Of a stretch of DNA of 64,000 nucleotides, positions 54,833 to 63,946 are shown in pieces (position 1 is the first letter of the stretch; every line of letters starts with the position of its first letter). The DNA is from Arthrobacter sp. Soil762 (lineage in GTDB: Bacteria; Actinomycetota; Actinomycetes; Actinomycetales; Micrococcaceae), in the NCBI RefSeq assembly GCF_001428335.1, contig NZ_LMSG01000003.1, positions 1 to 64,000 on the forward strand, given 5' to 3'. The notes under the pieces were generated by a model that saw nothing but the letters and a program-made list of their open reading frames with translations, was not told the origin of the DNA and searched no databases. Made by a program: the position numbers and the translations under genes.

Positions 54833-56641
54833 GTGCGCGAATTCAGTGTTCCGCCCCTGGTTGTTGTCCCACCGGAAACCAACATCACCGATCTCTTGCT
54901 TCGGCAGGCAGCCAAGCCCAGCAACCCGGCGCTCTTCTCGCGGCTGGACTCCGCAGGCGCCTGGCGGGACGTCTCCGCCACGGACTTCCTGGCGGACGTC
55001 TCAGCCCTTGCAAAGGGCCTGATGGCCAGCGGCGTGGGAGCCGGCGACCGGGTGGGCATCATGTCCCGCACACGCTACGAGTGGGCGCTCATCGACTTCG
55101 CCATCTGGTTCGCCGGCGCCGTCTCGGTGCCCATCTACGAGACCTCGTCGCCGTCGCAGGTTGCCTGGAACCTCGGTGACTCAGGGGCCGTGGCCGCCTT
55201 CGGCGAGGCTGCCCACCACGAGGACATCATCCGGCAGGCGGCCACCTCGGAAGGCCTCACCGCCCTCCAGCACGTCTGGCAGCTCGAAGGCGGCGGACTG
55301 GACGCCGTCCGTGAGGCCGGCCGGGACGTCAGCGACGCCGACCTTGAGGCCCGCCGCTCATCGGCGCGGCTCAGTGACGTTGCCACCCTGATCTACACCT
55401 CCGGCACCACCGGCCGGCCGAAGGGCTGCGAGCTGACCCACGGCAACTTCGTTGAGCTGTCCGACAACGCCCTGGCGCTGCTTGGCGACGTGGTCAACGA
55501 GCAGGCAAAAACCATCATGTTCCTGCCTTTGGCGCACGTCTTTGCCCGGTTCATTTCGGTGCTGGCCGTGGCCGCCGGGGCCACCGTGGCGCACACCCCC
55601 GACATCAAGAACCTGCTGGCTGACCTGCAGAGCTATCAGCCCACGTTCATCCTGGCCGTGCCGCGCGTCTTCGAAAAGGTGTACAACTCGGCCCTGACAA
55701 AGGCAGAAGACGGCGGCAAGGGTGCCATCTTCCACAAGGCCACGGAGACCGCCATCGCGTTCTCCAAAGCCCGCCAGGCCGGGCACGTTGGCTTGGGGCT
55801 GAAACTCAAGCACACAGTGTTCGACAAACTCGTTTACGGCAAGCTGCGCGCTGCGATGGGCGGGAACGTGGCCCATGCTGTGTCCGGCGGCGGTCCGCTC
55901 GGCGAACGGCTGGGCCACTTCTTCCAGGGCATCGGCATGCAGATCCTTGAAGGGTATGGCCTGACCGAGACCACCGCCCCGATTTCCGTCAACACGCCGG
56001 CCCTGATCAAGATCGGTTCCGTGGGGAAGCCCCTGCCGGGCAACTCCGTCAGGATCGCCGACGACGGCGAGATCCTGGCCAAGGGCGTCTGTGTGATGCG
56101 CGGCTACTACAAGCGCGATGACCTGATGGCGGATACGTTTACCGATGACTGGTTCCGCACCGGCGACATCGGACGGCTCGACGAGAGCGGCTTCCTGTGG
56201 ATCACCGGCCGCAAGAAGGAAATCATTGTCACGGCCGGCGGTAAGAACGTGGTTCCGGCCCTGCTGGAGGACCAGATCCGGGCGGATGCGCTGGTCTCCC
56301 AGGTCCTGGTGGTGGGAGACAACCGGCCGTTCATCGGCGCCCTGGTGACCCTGGACCAGGAGGCCCTGCCGGGCTGGCTCCAGCGGCACGGACTGCCGGC
56401 CACCACCACGCTCGACGAAGCCGTCGAGAACCCGGTGGTCAAGGCCGCCGTGCAGGACCTGATCACGCATGCCAACGCCTCGGTGTCGCAGGCGGAAGCC
56501 ATCAAGTCATTCCGGATCGTCGCTTCGGACTTCACGGAAGCTTCCGGCCACCTGACGCCGTCCATGAAGGTGAAGCGGGCCCAGGTGATGAAGGACTTCG
56601 AGACAGTCATCGAGGAAATGTACGGCGCGCCGCGCGGGTAA
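54833..56641 (+). CDS. Long-chain fatty acyl-CoA synthetase (FAA1/FadD15 type)
   Basis: 602 residues from the GTG at 54833, with AAAGGAG five bases upstream. Activates fatty acids to acyl-CoA through an acyl-adenylate. The AMP-binding motif YTSGTTGRPKG is at 188-198. FLPLAHVFAR, EGYGLTETTAP, DDWFRTGDIGRLDE and the A8 hinge GRKKEIIVTAGGKNV follow. LPLAHVF and the length fit the long-chain eukaryote-like branch. It may feed beta-oxidation or lipid remodelling. It ends at a bidirectional terminator. Confidence 0.94.
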   Translation: MREFSVPPLVVVPPETNITDLLLRQAAKPSNPALFSRLDSAGAWRDVSATDFLADVSALAKGLMASGVGAGDRVGIMSRTRYEWALIDFAIWFAGAVSVPIYETSSPSQVAWNLGDSGAVAAFGEAAHHEDIIRQAATSEGLTALQHVWQLEGGGLDAVREAGRDVSDADLEARRSSARLSDVATLIYTSGTTGRPKGCELTHGNFVELSDNALALLGDVVNEQAKTIMFLPLAHVFARFISVLAVAAGATVAHTPDIKNLLADLQSYQPTFILAVPRVFEKVYNSALTKAEDGGKGAIFHKATETAIAFSKARQAGHVGLGLKLKHTVFDKLVYGKLRAAMGGNVAHAVSGGGPLGERLGHFFQGIGMQILEGYGLTETTAPISVNTPALIKIGSVGKPLPGNSVRIADDGEILAKGVCVMRGYYKRDDLMADTFTDDWFRTGDIGRLDESGFLWITGRKKEIIVTAGGKNVVPALLEDQIRADALVSQVLVVGDNRPFIGALVTLDQEALPGWLQRHGLPATTTLDEAVENPVVKAAVQDLITHANASVSQAEAIKSFRIVASDFTEASGHLTPSMKVKRAQVMKDFETVIEEMYGAPRG

Positions 56642-56653
56642 GCGGCAACGCAA

Positions 56654-56709
56654 AACGAAGGGCCCTCCCGGCGGAAGCAATCTTCCAAGCCGGGAGGGCC
56701 CTTCCTTTT
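56654..56709. terminator. Bidirectional terminator between the acyl-CoA synthetase and pyc genes
   Basis: A perfect 15-bp inverted repeat (56658-56672 with 56689-56703) has AAAA on its left side and TTTT on its right. It can therefore stop both convergent genes. Confidence 0.9.
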
Positions 56710-56728
56710 GTGGTTGGACTGCTTAGCC

Positions 56729-59700
56729 CTACTCCACGACCAGGAGGAGGTCGCCACCCTGGACCTGCTCCACCGCTGAAATGGCGAGCCGCGAGACTTT
56801 GCCTGCCGCCGGCGTCGTGATGGAGGCTTCCATCTTCATCGCTTCGATGGTGGCCACCGTGTCACCGGCGTTGACCGTGTCGCCGGCCTTGACGGTCACG
56901 GTGACGGCGCCGGCGAACGGTGCGGCGACGTGGCCTGGCTGGGCCGGGTCTGCCTTCTCGGCGGCCTTGACGTTGCTCACCACGGAGCGGTCACGGACCA
57001 CAACGGGGCGGGACTGGCCGTTCAAGGTGCACATGACCGTGCGCATGCCTTTTTCATCGGGCTCGGAAACGGCTTCCAGCGAGGCGATCAGCCGGACTCC
57101 CTTCTCCAGCTGGATCTCGTGCTCGGCGCCGCGCTGAAGGCCATAAAGGTAGTCGCGGGTGTCGAGGACGGAAATGTTGCCGTAGGTTTCCACGCTCTTG
57201 AGGTAGTCCTTGGTGGGGCCTTCGAAGAGCAGGCGGTTCAGCGTGCTCTGGCGGGTCTTGGAATCACCGTGGAGCGCGGCGCTGTCCTCGGGGCTGAGGT
57301 CAACGTCGCGGACCTTAATGCTGCGGCCCTGGAGAGCCTTGGTGCGGAAAGGTTCCGGCCATCCTCCGGGCGGGTCGCCAAGTTCGCCGGACAGGAAGCC
57401 GATGACGGAGTCCGGGATGTCGTAGTTCTGCGGGTTTTCGTTGAAGTCCGCCGGATCTGCGTTGAGGCCCACGAGGTGCAGGGCGAGGTCGCCCACCACC
57501 TTGGACGACGGCGTGACCTTCACCAGGCGGCCCAGGATCCGGTCCGCCGCGGTGTACATGTCCTCGATCGCCTCGAAGCGCTCCCCCAGACCCAGCGCCA
57601 TGGCCTGCTGGCGCAGGTTTGACAGCTGGCCGCCCGGGATTTCGTGCTGGTAGACGCGGCCGGTGGGGCCTGGCAGGCCTGACTCGAACGGCGCGTAGAC
57701 GCGGCGCACGGCTTCCCAGTACGGCTCAAGGGAGCTGACTGCGTCAAGGCTCAAGCCTGTGTCACGCGGGGTGTGCGCCAGCGCCGCCACCAGGGCGGAG
57801 GCGGACGGCTGGCTGGTGGTCCCGGCCAGCGAAGCGGAGGCAACGTCAACAGCGTCCACGCCGGCGTCAACTGCCGCCAGCAGGGTGGCCAGCTGGCCGC
57901 CTGCCGTGTCATGCGTGTGGAGGTGGACCGGGAGGTCGAAGCGTTCCCGCAGTGCGGCCACGAGTTTGGCGGCCGCTGCCGGCCGGAGCAGCCCGGCCAT
58001 GTCCTTGATAGCCAGGATGTGCGCGCCGGCATCCACAATCCGCTGGGCCAGTTCCAGGTAGTAGTCCAGCGTGTACAGCTTCTCGTCCGGGTTCAGCATG
58101 TCGCCGGTGTAACACAGTGCTACCTCGGCTACCGCAGTACCGGTGGCACGGACGGCGCGGATGGCCGGGGCCATCTGGTTCACGTCGTTCAGGGCATCGA
58201 AGATGCGGAAAATGTCGATACCGGTGGCAGCGGCCTCGTTGACGAAAGCCACGGTCACTTCTTCCGGGTACGGCGTGTAGCCCACCGTGTTCCGGCCGCG
58301 CAGCAGCATCTGCAGGCAGACGTTGGGCAGCGCCTTCCGCAGGGCAGCCAGGCGGTCCCAGGGGTCCTCGCCGAGGAAGCGAAGGGCCACATCGTAGGTG
58401 GCGCCGCCCCAGGCCTCAACGGACAGGAGTTCCGGCAGGAGGGCTGTGACCGCGGGACCGGCGGCCACGAGGTCGCGGGTACGGACGCGGGTGGCAAGCA
58501 GGGACTGGTGGGCGTCGCGGAAGGTGGTGTCGGTGACGGCCACGGCGGTCTGCTCACGCAAGGCTTTGGCGAAGCCTTCGGGGCCAAGCTCCACGAGGCG
58601 CTGGCGCGATCCCGGTGCTGCCTGCCGATCCCCAACGGCCGGAAGTTTGGCGGCCGGATCCGAGTGCACTTTCAGCTCGCCGTTGGGCTTGTTGACCGTG
58701 ACTTCGGCCAGCCATGTGAGGAGCTTGGTGCCGCGGTCGGCGGAGACCCGGGCCTTCAGCAGCTGGGGACGCTCGTCGATGAAGTTGGTGGCGACGTTGC
58801 CGGCAATGAAGTCGGCATCGTCGAGCACGGCCTGGAGAAAGGAAATGTTGGTGGACACACCCCGGATGCGGAACTCCGCGAGTGCCCGGCGGGCACGGGC
58901 CACGGCGGCCGGGTAGTCGCGGCCGCGGCAGCTCAGCTTCACGAGCATGGAGTCGAAGTGCGGGCTGATTTCGGCACCCGAGTACACGGTGCCGCCGTCG
59001 AGCCTTACACCGGCGCCGCCGGCGGAGCGGTAGCCGGTGATCTTCCCGACGTCGGGCCGGAACCCGTTGGCCGGGTCCTCGGTGGTGATGCGGCACTGCA
59101 GCGCTGCGCCCTTAAGCTGGACCGTTTCCTGGGAGAGGCCGAGGTCCGCAAGGGTCTCGCCGGAAGCGATCCGAAGCTGTGCCTGCACCAGGTCAACGTC
59201 CGTCACTTCCTCAGTGACGGTGTGTTCGACCTGGATGCGGGGGTTCATTTCGATGAAGACGTGCTGTCCGGCGCGTTCGCCGACGGTGTCCACCAGGAAC
59301 TCCACGGTTCCGGCGTTGACGTAGTTCAGGGCCTTGGCGAACTTCACCGCGTCACGGTAAAGGGCCTGGCGGATGCCTTCGTCCAGGTTGGGCGCGGGGG
59401 CGATCTCGATGACCTTCTGATGACGGCGCTGGATGGAGCAGTCACGTTCGAAGAGGTGGATGACATTACCCTCGGCGTCGGCCAGGATCTGCACCTCGAT
59501 GTGGCGCGGGCGGAGCACTGCCTGCTCCAGGAACATGGTGGGGTCACCGAATGCCGCATCGGCTTCGCGCATGGCGGCCTGCAGGGCCTCGGGAAGGGCT
59601 TCCCTCGTGTCGACGCGGCGCATGCCACGTCCGCCGCCGCCGGCGACGGCCTTGGCGAAAATGGGGAAACCGATCTCGTCGGCTGCGGCGATCAGCTCAT

Positions 59701-60124
59701 CCATGTCCTTCGAGGGTTCACTCGATTTCAGGACGGGAACACCGGCCTCACGGGCAGCCTTCAGTGCTGCCACCTTATTGCCGGCCAGCTCAAGCACCTC
59801 AGCCGGGGGGCCAACAAAGGTGATGCCGGCTTCCTGGGCGGCGCGGGCCAGATCGGGGTTTTCCGAAAGAAAGCCGTAGCCGGGATAGATGGCGTCGGCG
59901 CCGGATTCCTTGGCGACGCGGACCACCTCGGCAACATCCAGGTAGGCCCGCACGGGATGCCCCACTTCGCCGATCAGATATGCCTCATCGGCCTTCTGGC
60001 GGTGGATCGAATTTCGGTCCTCATTGGGGAAAACAGCAACGGTCTTGGCGCCCAGCTCGTAGCTGGCACGGAAGGCCCTGATCGCGATTTCGCCGCGGTT
60101 GGCCACCAGAATCTTGGAAAACAT
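56729..60124 (-). CDS. pyc: Pyruvate carboxylase
   Basis: 1131 residues, a complete single-chain enzyme that carboxylates pyruvate to oxaloacetate using biotin and ATP. Order: biotin carboxylase domain (1-450) with the ATP-grasp loop AGGGGRGMRRV and EMNPRIQVEHTVTEEVT; carboxyltransferase barrel (about 520-800) with DTTFRDAHQSLLATRVRT; carboxyltransferase domain; and biotinyl domain (about 1060-1131) with biotinylated Lys1097 in EAMKMEAS. AGGAGAA precedes the ATG. It replenishes the TCA cycle, which also supplies the glutamine synthetases. Confidence 0.98.
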   Translation of the reverse strand: MFSKILVANRGEIAIRAFRASYELGAKTVAVFPNEDRNSIHRQKADEAYLIGEVGHPVRAYLDVAEVVRVAKESGADAIYPGYGFLSENPDLARAAQEAGITFVGPPAEVLELAGNKVAALKAAREAGVPVLKSSEPSKDMDELIAAADEIGFPIFAKAVAGGGGRGMRRVDTREALPEALQAAMREADAAFGDPTMFLEQAVLRPRHIEVQILADAEGNVIHLFERDCSIQRRHQKVIEIAPAPNLDEGIRQALYRDAVKFAKALNYVNAGTVEFLVDTVGERAGQHVFIEMNPRIQVEHTVTEEVTDVDLVQAQLRIASGETLADLGLSQETVQLKGAALQCRITTEDPANGFRPDVGKITGYRSAGGAGVRLDGGTVYSGAEISPHFDSMLVKLSCRGRDYPAAVARARRALAEFRIRGVSTNISFLQAVLDDADFIAGNVATNFIDERPQLLKARVSADRGTKLLTWLAEVTVNKPNGELKVHSDPAAKLPAVGDRQAAPGSRQRLVELGPEGFAKALREQTAVAVTDTTFRDAHQSLLATRVRTRDLVAAGPAVTALLPELLSVEAWGGATYDVALRFLGEDPWDRLAALRKALPNVCLQMLLRGRNTVGYTPYPEEVTVAFVNEAAATGIDIFRIFDALNDVNQMAPAIRAVRATGTAVAEVALCYTGDMLNPDEKLYTLDYYLELAQRIVDAGAHILAIKDMAGLLRPAAAAKLVAALRERFDLPVHLHTHDTAGGQLATLLAAVDAGVDAVDVASASLAGTTSQPSASALVAALAHTPRDTGLSLDAVSSLEPYWEAVRRVYAPFESGLPGPTGRVYQHEIPGGQLSNLRQQAMALGLGERFEAIEDMYTAADRILGRLVKVTPSSKVVGDLALHLVGLNADPADFNENPQNYDIPDSVIGFLSGELGDPPGGWPEPFRTKALQGRSIKVRDVDLSPEDSAALHGDSKTRQSTLNRLLFEGPTKDYLKSVETYGNISVLDTRDYLYGLQRGAEHEIQLEKGVRLIASLEAVSEPDEKGMRTVMCTLNGQSRPVVVRDRSVVSNVKAAEKADPAQPGHVAAPFAGAVTVTVKAGDTVNAGDTVATIEAMKMEASITTPAAGKVSRLAISAVEQVQGGDLLLVVE

Positions 60125-60425
60125 AATTCTCCTGCATCATTGCGGGTGTATCGGTAAGTGGTCACAGTGTCTAAGACCCGCGCTTAGAAATACAAATCCT
60201 TGTGGCCACAGTCACAGAAACTTCCGTCATGTCCCGCGTGCATCGACGGAGGCTGGCAGATCCGGCCACCCATACCATCGCCGTGCCATGCCGCGTCCCT
60301 ATAAGACGGGATTCACCGGCGCAGCCACATATGATGAGTAAGGCGGCTCGAGCCGCCAGCTTCGGCAGTGCCGGAGCAAACATTACCCCCAACACGGCAG
60401 CCGGCGTTAGGTTTTGGTCTCACAA
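60125..60425. other. Gene-free interval between pyc and the ParA-like gene
   Basis: About 300 bp of divergent upstream sequence. It contains an inverted repeat, TCTAAG (60170-60175) and CTTAGA (60183-60188), about 50 bp before pyc. I see no convincing gene. An open frame at 60202-60435 on the plus strand has no ribosome-binding site and a composition unlike its neighbours. Confidence 0.6.
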
Positions 60426-61247
60426 GTGCAAGTAGTCAGCATCAGCAGCCTCAAGGGCGGAGTCGGCAAGACGTCCGTCACCACAGGATTGGCGTCTGCG
60501 GCGCTTGCCGCGGGCATCCCCACACTGGTGGTGGACCTCGATCCCCATGCGGACGCGACCACTGCCCTGGGCGTCCAGGCCGGCGACCAGCTGGACATCG
60601 GCAGGATGCTTAAGAGCCCCCGCCGTGCCAAGCTCGCGGACAATGTCGCGGGCAGCTCCTGGACGGCGCGGGCGCATACCAACGGATCCGGACCGGCCGT
60701 CCTGGACGTCGCCGTGGGTTCGGCGTACACCGGCATCTACGACCGCCCCGACCTTGGCCGCAGGGATCTTCGCAGGCTTTCCGCGGTCCTGGCTGGCGCC
60801 GACCGCTACGAGCTGGTCCTCATTGACTGCCCGCCGTCGCTGAACGGGCTGACCCGGATGGCCTGGTCCGCAAGTGACAAAGTAGCGCTCGTGGCCGAGC
60901 CGGGACTCTTCTCGGTGGCTGGAACGGAACGGACCATGCGCGCCATCCAGCTGTTCAAGCAGGAATTCGCGCCGAACCTATCCCCCGCAGGCATTGTGGC
61001 CAACCGCGTGCGCACCGGCTCCTCCGAACACACCTACCGGCTCGCGGAAATGGAATCGATGTTCGGTGACCTGCTGCTGAGCCCACGCATCCCCGAACAG
61101 GCGAACTGGCAGCAGATCCAGGGCGCGGCCCACCCGGTGCACCACTGGCCCGGCGAATCCGCGAAGACATCTGCTGCGTTGTTCGATACTCTCCTGGCCA
61201 ACCTCCTGGCGACCGGAAACGGCCTGCGAAACCGAACCCAGCGTTAA
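60426..61247 (+). CDS. ParA/MinD-like ATPase
   Basis: 273 residues from the GTG at 60426; a TTG four codons upstream is an alternative. The deviant Walker A is SLKGGVGKTSVT (residues 8-19), with DLDPHADAT and LVLIDCPPSLN matching switch and Walker B regions. This is an orphan ParA found beside the garA-ftsR cluster in actinobacteria. It has no ParB partner nearby and is not the chromosomal parAB locus. It may position a protein or regulate polarity, but the role is unknown. Confidence 0.88.
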   Translation: MQVVSISSLKGGVGKTSVTTGLASAALAAGIPTLVVDLDPHADATTALGVQAGDQLDIGRMLKSPRRAKLADNVAGSSWTARAHTNGSGPAVLDVAVGSAYTGIYDRPDLGRRDLRRLSAVLAGADRYELVLIDCPPSLNGLTRMAWSASDKVALVAEPGLFSVAGTERTMRAIQLFKQEFAPNLSPAGIVANRVRTGSSEHTYRLAEMESMFGDLLLSPRIPEQANWQQIQGAAHPVHHWPGESAKTSAALFDTLLANLLATGNGLRNRTQR

Positions 61248-61292
61248 CCCTTTGGGTGCAGCCCCGCTGCAGCCAAAGGTTCCGCGGACAAC

Positions 61293-61329
61293 AAGAAGAG
61301 GCCATCCCCGCCGGGGGTGGCCTCTTCTT
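61293..61329. terminator. Bidirectional terminator between the ParA-like and merR genes
   Basis: AAGAAGAGGCCA (61293-61304) pairs with TGGCCTCTTCTT (61318-61329), and the inner CCCC/GGGG bases extend the stem. It sits between two convergent genes. Confidence 0.85.
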
Positions 61330-61352
61330 GCTGGTGTTGCGCCAGCCTGTTG

Positions 61353-61949
61353 TCAGCCGATCTTGCGGGCAGCGCGCCGCTTGCTCAGCTCGTCGTCGGG
61401 AAAGGAGTGTTCGGCGGCGTGTTCGCTCGGCAGGGAAGCCAGGCTGCCCTCGACTTCGCGCCAGACCCTGCCCACGGCGATGCCGAAGACGCCTTGGCCG
61501 CCCTGGACAAGATCGATGACCTCGTCTGCGGAGGTGCATTCGTAGACGCTCGCGCCGTCGCTCATGAGCGTGATCTGTGCCAGATCCTCCACGCCGCGTT
61601 CGCGCAGGTGTTCGACTGCCGTGCGGATCTGCTGAAGGGAGACACCGGTGTCCAGGAGCCGCTTGACGACCTTGAGGACCAGAATGTCCCGGAAGCCGTA
61701 GAGTCGCTGCGAGCCGGAGCCTGCGGCGCCGCGGACTGCGGGCTCAACCAGCCCGGTGCGTGCCCAGTAGTCCAGCTGGCGGTACGTGATGCCGGCAGCC
61801 TTGCAGGCCGTGGGCCCGCGGTAACCGGCGTCCTCGTCCAGGACGGGAAGGTCTTCGGTAAACAGGAGGCCCTGGGCACCGCTCGCGGGCACAGCCACAC
61901 CAGCCGTTGTGGGCTGCTTCAGCCCGCCTGCTTCGCCTTTGGGACTCAC
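61353..61949 (-). CDS. MerR family regulator (Rv1830 type)
   Basis: 198 residues from the GTG at 61949, which has AAGGAGG six bases upstream; an ATG at 61967 and one at 62015 lack a site. The MerR DNA-binding domain is GYRGPTACKAAGITYRQLDY, then the wing with SGSQRLYGFRDILVLKVVKRLLDTG, and a C-terminal dimer region. No metal-binding cysteines are seen. The Rv1830 homologue in mycobacteria is linked to control of growth and persistence. The promoter is at 62095-62123. Confidence 0.92.
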   Translation of the reverse strand: MSPKGEAGGLKQPTTAGVAVPASGAQGLLFTEDLPVLDEDAGYRGPTACKAAGITYRQLDYWARTGLVEPAVRGAAGSGSQRLYGFRDILVLKVVKRLLDTGVSLQQIRTAVEHLRERGVEDLAQITLMSDGASVYECTSADEVIDLVQGGQGVFGIAVGRVWREVEGSLASLPSEHAAEHSFPDDELSKRRAARKIG

Positions 61950-62094
61950 CTGGATCCTCCTTGTCATAAGCTCCCGGGGGACCACTGCACCAGCCGGTGC
62001 ACGCATGAAGTCCATGCATGTAATTTCGCGGGGGTCGTACTTTTACAGTGTGACTTGCGCGGCTGCTGTAAGCAATGGGAGCTTGATACCTTCG

Positions 62095-62123
62095 ACGTTA
62101 GGCCCGCTGTGCCCCAAGGTCAA
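62095..62123 (-). promoter_or_regulatory. Promoter of the Rv1830-type merR gene
   Basis: On the minus strand TTGACC (62118-62123) and TAACGT (62095-62100) have a 17-bp spacer, a good primary-sigma match. The -10 runs into TCGAAGGT, an 8-mer also found inside the ftsZ promoter dyad. A TGCCCCAAG...CTTGGGGCA inverted repeat (62110-62144) overlaps the -35. Confidence 0.6.
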
Positions 62124-62188
62124 AGATCTAGGCCGCTTGGGGCAGGCGTGTCGGAACTTTCAAGCTCAACTTTAACCCTAATGTGACC

Positions 62189-62692
62189 TCAGCCGTCGAA
62201 GTCTTCGGGCTCCACATCGTCCAGGAACTCACGGAAGCGCCGCAGTTCGCGCTCCTCGTCCACGGTGGGACCCGGGTCAGTGTCCTCCCCCTCGTCATGC
62301 TCGGTAATTCGGACTCCGGCTTCATCCATTACCGAGTCGGCACACCAGATGCGGCATTTGGCCCGCAACGCGATCGCGAGGGCGTCCGATGCCCGCGAGC
62401 TGACGGTGGTGCCGTTCTCGAACTGGAGCTGGCCATAAAAAATGTTGTCCTCAACGGCCACAATGTTGACGCTGACAACCGAATGGCCCAGGGACTCCAC
62501 CACGTCCACCAGGAGGTCGTGGGTCATGGGGCGCGGAGGCACCACCCCTTGTTGGGCCAGGGCGATGGCACTTGCCTCTGGAGTCCCGATCCAGATGGGC
62601 ACGTGCCGTTCGCCGTGGATCTCGCGCAGCAGGACGAGCGGCTGGTTGGACGGCAGTTCGATACGAACGCCTACGATCTCCACTTCGATCAT
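62189..62692 (-). CDS. Bifunctional nuclease family protein (DUF151)
   Basis: 167 residues. The bifunctional nuclease domain (about 1-125) shows MIEVEIVGVRIELPSNQPLVLL, VPIWIGTPEASAIAL, PMTHDLL and SSRASDALAIALR, as in Rv1829. Plant homologues cleave DNA and RNA; the bacterial role is uncertain. The last 40 residues are highly acidic. Its ATG overlaps the ftsR stop by one base (TGATG). Confidence 0.93.
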   Translation of the reverse strand: MIEVEIVGVRIELPSNQPLVLLREIHGERHVPIWIGTPEASAIALAQQGVVPPRPMTHDLLVDVVESLGHSVVSVNIVAVEDNIFYGQLQFENGTTVSSRASDALAIALRAKCRIWCADSVMDEAGVRITEHDEGEDTDPGPTVDEERELRRFREFLDDVEPEDFDG

Positions 62693-63408
62693 CAGATGTC
62701 CATGCGTGAGATACGGTCCTGGACCAGTGCCCGGTGCAGGACCAGGCAGAGGTCGCTGATTTCGCGGGCCGCTTCAGCAGCCCGCGCCTGTGAGGCGGAA
62801 TCGCGCCGGGACGCGAGCGGCGCAACTGCGCGCTCCACGAGTCCGAACTCACGTTCCGCGGCGGCCTGGAACGGCCGCAGGTGGCGCGGCTCAAGGCCGT
62901 GGCTCTCCAGTTGCACGCAGGCACGGGCCACCTGGAGGGCGTGCTCGTCGAACTTCCCGTTGCTGTGGCTGATCAGCCCGAAGCTCAGCAGCGATTGGAG
63001 TAGCGGAATGCTGGCGCCGGATTCGGTCCGCAGCTGTTCCTCGCTGAATTTCCGGCCGCGGTTCTGAAGCTCCACGGCCAATTCATCCGAAACGATCCGC
63101 GGCGAAACCACGACGCCGGGCGGCAGGTTCTCGGGCCGCTCTCCCCTGTCGATCGCATCAAGGTAGTCCTTGATGACTTTCAGTGGAAGGTACTGGTCCC
63201 GCTGCAGTGCCAGCACAAAACGGAGACGTTCGACGTCACTGTCCGAGTACTGCCGGTATCCGGCCGGAGTACGGCGCGGATTAATCAGTCCCTTTTCCTC
63301 GAGGAACCTGATTTTCGACGCGGTCATACCCGGAAAGTCGCCGCTGAGTTGCGCGAGGACTTCCCCGATGTTCAAAACTTGGGGCCCCCGGCGTTCCGGT
63401 TGTGCCAT
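62692..63408 (-). CDS. ftsR: MerR family regulator FtsR
   Basis: 238 residues from the ATG at 63408; GTG and TTG codons up to 63420 would add four. The MerR helix-turn-helix and wing are clear: MTASKIRFLEEKGLINPRR, GYRQYSDSDVERLRFVLALQ. It matches Rv1828 and corynebacterial FtsR, which binds the ftsZ promoter and activates it. The C-terminal half is helical and lacks effector cysteines. It is followed by the nuclease gene and preceded by garA. The ftsZ promoter dyad at 25704 is a candidate target. Confidence 0.9.
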   Translation of the reverse strand: MAQPERRGPQVLNIGEVLAQLSGDFPGMTASKIRFLEEKGLINPRRTPAGYRQYSDSDVERLRFVLALQRDQYLPLKVIKDYLDAIDRGERPENLPPGVVVSPRIVSDELAVELQNRGRKFSEEQLRTESGASIPLLQSLLSFGLISHSNGKFDEHALQVARACVQLESHGLEPRHLRPFQAAAEREFGLVERAVAPLASRRDSASQARAAEAAREISDLCLVLHRALVQDRISRMDI

Positions 63409-63431
63409 TGCCACAGGCAAGTGTCCCGGGA

Positions 63432-63908
63432 TCAGGCGCGGCCTGCCGCGCGGGCAGGGCTCAGGTAGAAGGTGAGTCGGAACTTGCCGATCTGGACTTC
63501 ATTCCCGGACTTTAGCTCAACACTGTCCACGCGGTCGTGGTTGACGTACGTGCCGTTGAGGCTGCCGGTATCCACCACTTCAAAGCTCCGCGCAGTGCGG
63601 CGGAACTCGACGTGGCGCCGCGAGACGGTGACGTCATCCAGGAAGATGTCGGCATCAGGATGACGGCCGGCCGTGGTGGTGTCCGTGTCAAGCAGGAAGC
63701 GGGCACCCGCGTTCGGGCCGCTGTGGGCCACCAGGAGCGCGGAACCGGCCGGCAGCGCCTCCACGGATGAACGCTCGTCCGTGGAGAGCTTGGGGGCGAT
63801 GGTGGGTTCGTCGGAGACGGGGGTGAGATGGATCGAGGTGGTCTCCGAAGCCCTGGCCGCACCTGTGCCGTGCCCGCCTTCGGCAGGGTCCTGTTCGTGG
63901 CCAACCAT
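63432..63908 (-). CDS. garA: FHA-domain regulator GarA
   Basis: 158 residues from the ATG at 63908, which has GAGGAGGAA upstream. The N-terminal phosphoacceptor motif ETTS (22-25) is the site phosphorylated by PknB/PknG-type kinases in GarA and OdhI. The FHA domain (about 58-148) has GRHP (81-84), VSRRH (95-99) and LNGTYVN (117-123). Unphosphorylated GarA inhibits 2-oxoglutarate dehydrogenase and glutamate dehydrogenase and activates glutamate synthase; phosphorylation makes it bind itself. Thus it would tie kinase signalling to the glutamate supply of GlnA. Confidence 0.95.
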   Translation of the reverse strand: MVGHEQDPAEGGHGTGAARASETTSIHLTPVSDEPTIAPKLSTDERSSVEALPAGSALLVAHSGPNAGARFLLDTDTTTAGRHPDADIFLDDVTVSRRHVEFRRTARSFEVVDTGSLNGTYVNHDRVDSVELKSGNEVQIGKFRLTFYLSPARAAGRA

Positions 63909-63946
63909 GGATTCCTCCTCTTTCGCTGCAGCTCTCACGCCTGCAA

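Noticed and set aside
57773..60157. A very long open frame (about 794 codons) on the plus strand opposite pyc
   Set aside because: It lies wholly opposite the pyruvate carboxylase gene, whose domains and motifs are complete. Long antisense frames are normal in high-GC DNA with strong third-position bias.
60202..60435. Small plus-strand open frame between pyc and the ParA-like gene
   Set aside because: No ribosome-binding site, no recognisable domain, and it runs into the ParA start in another frame.
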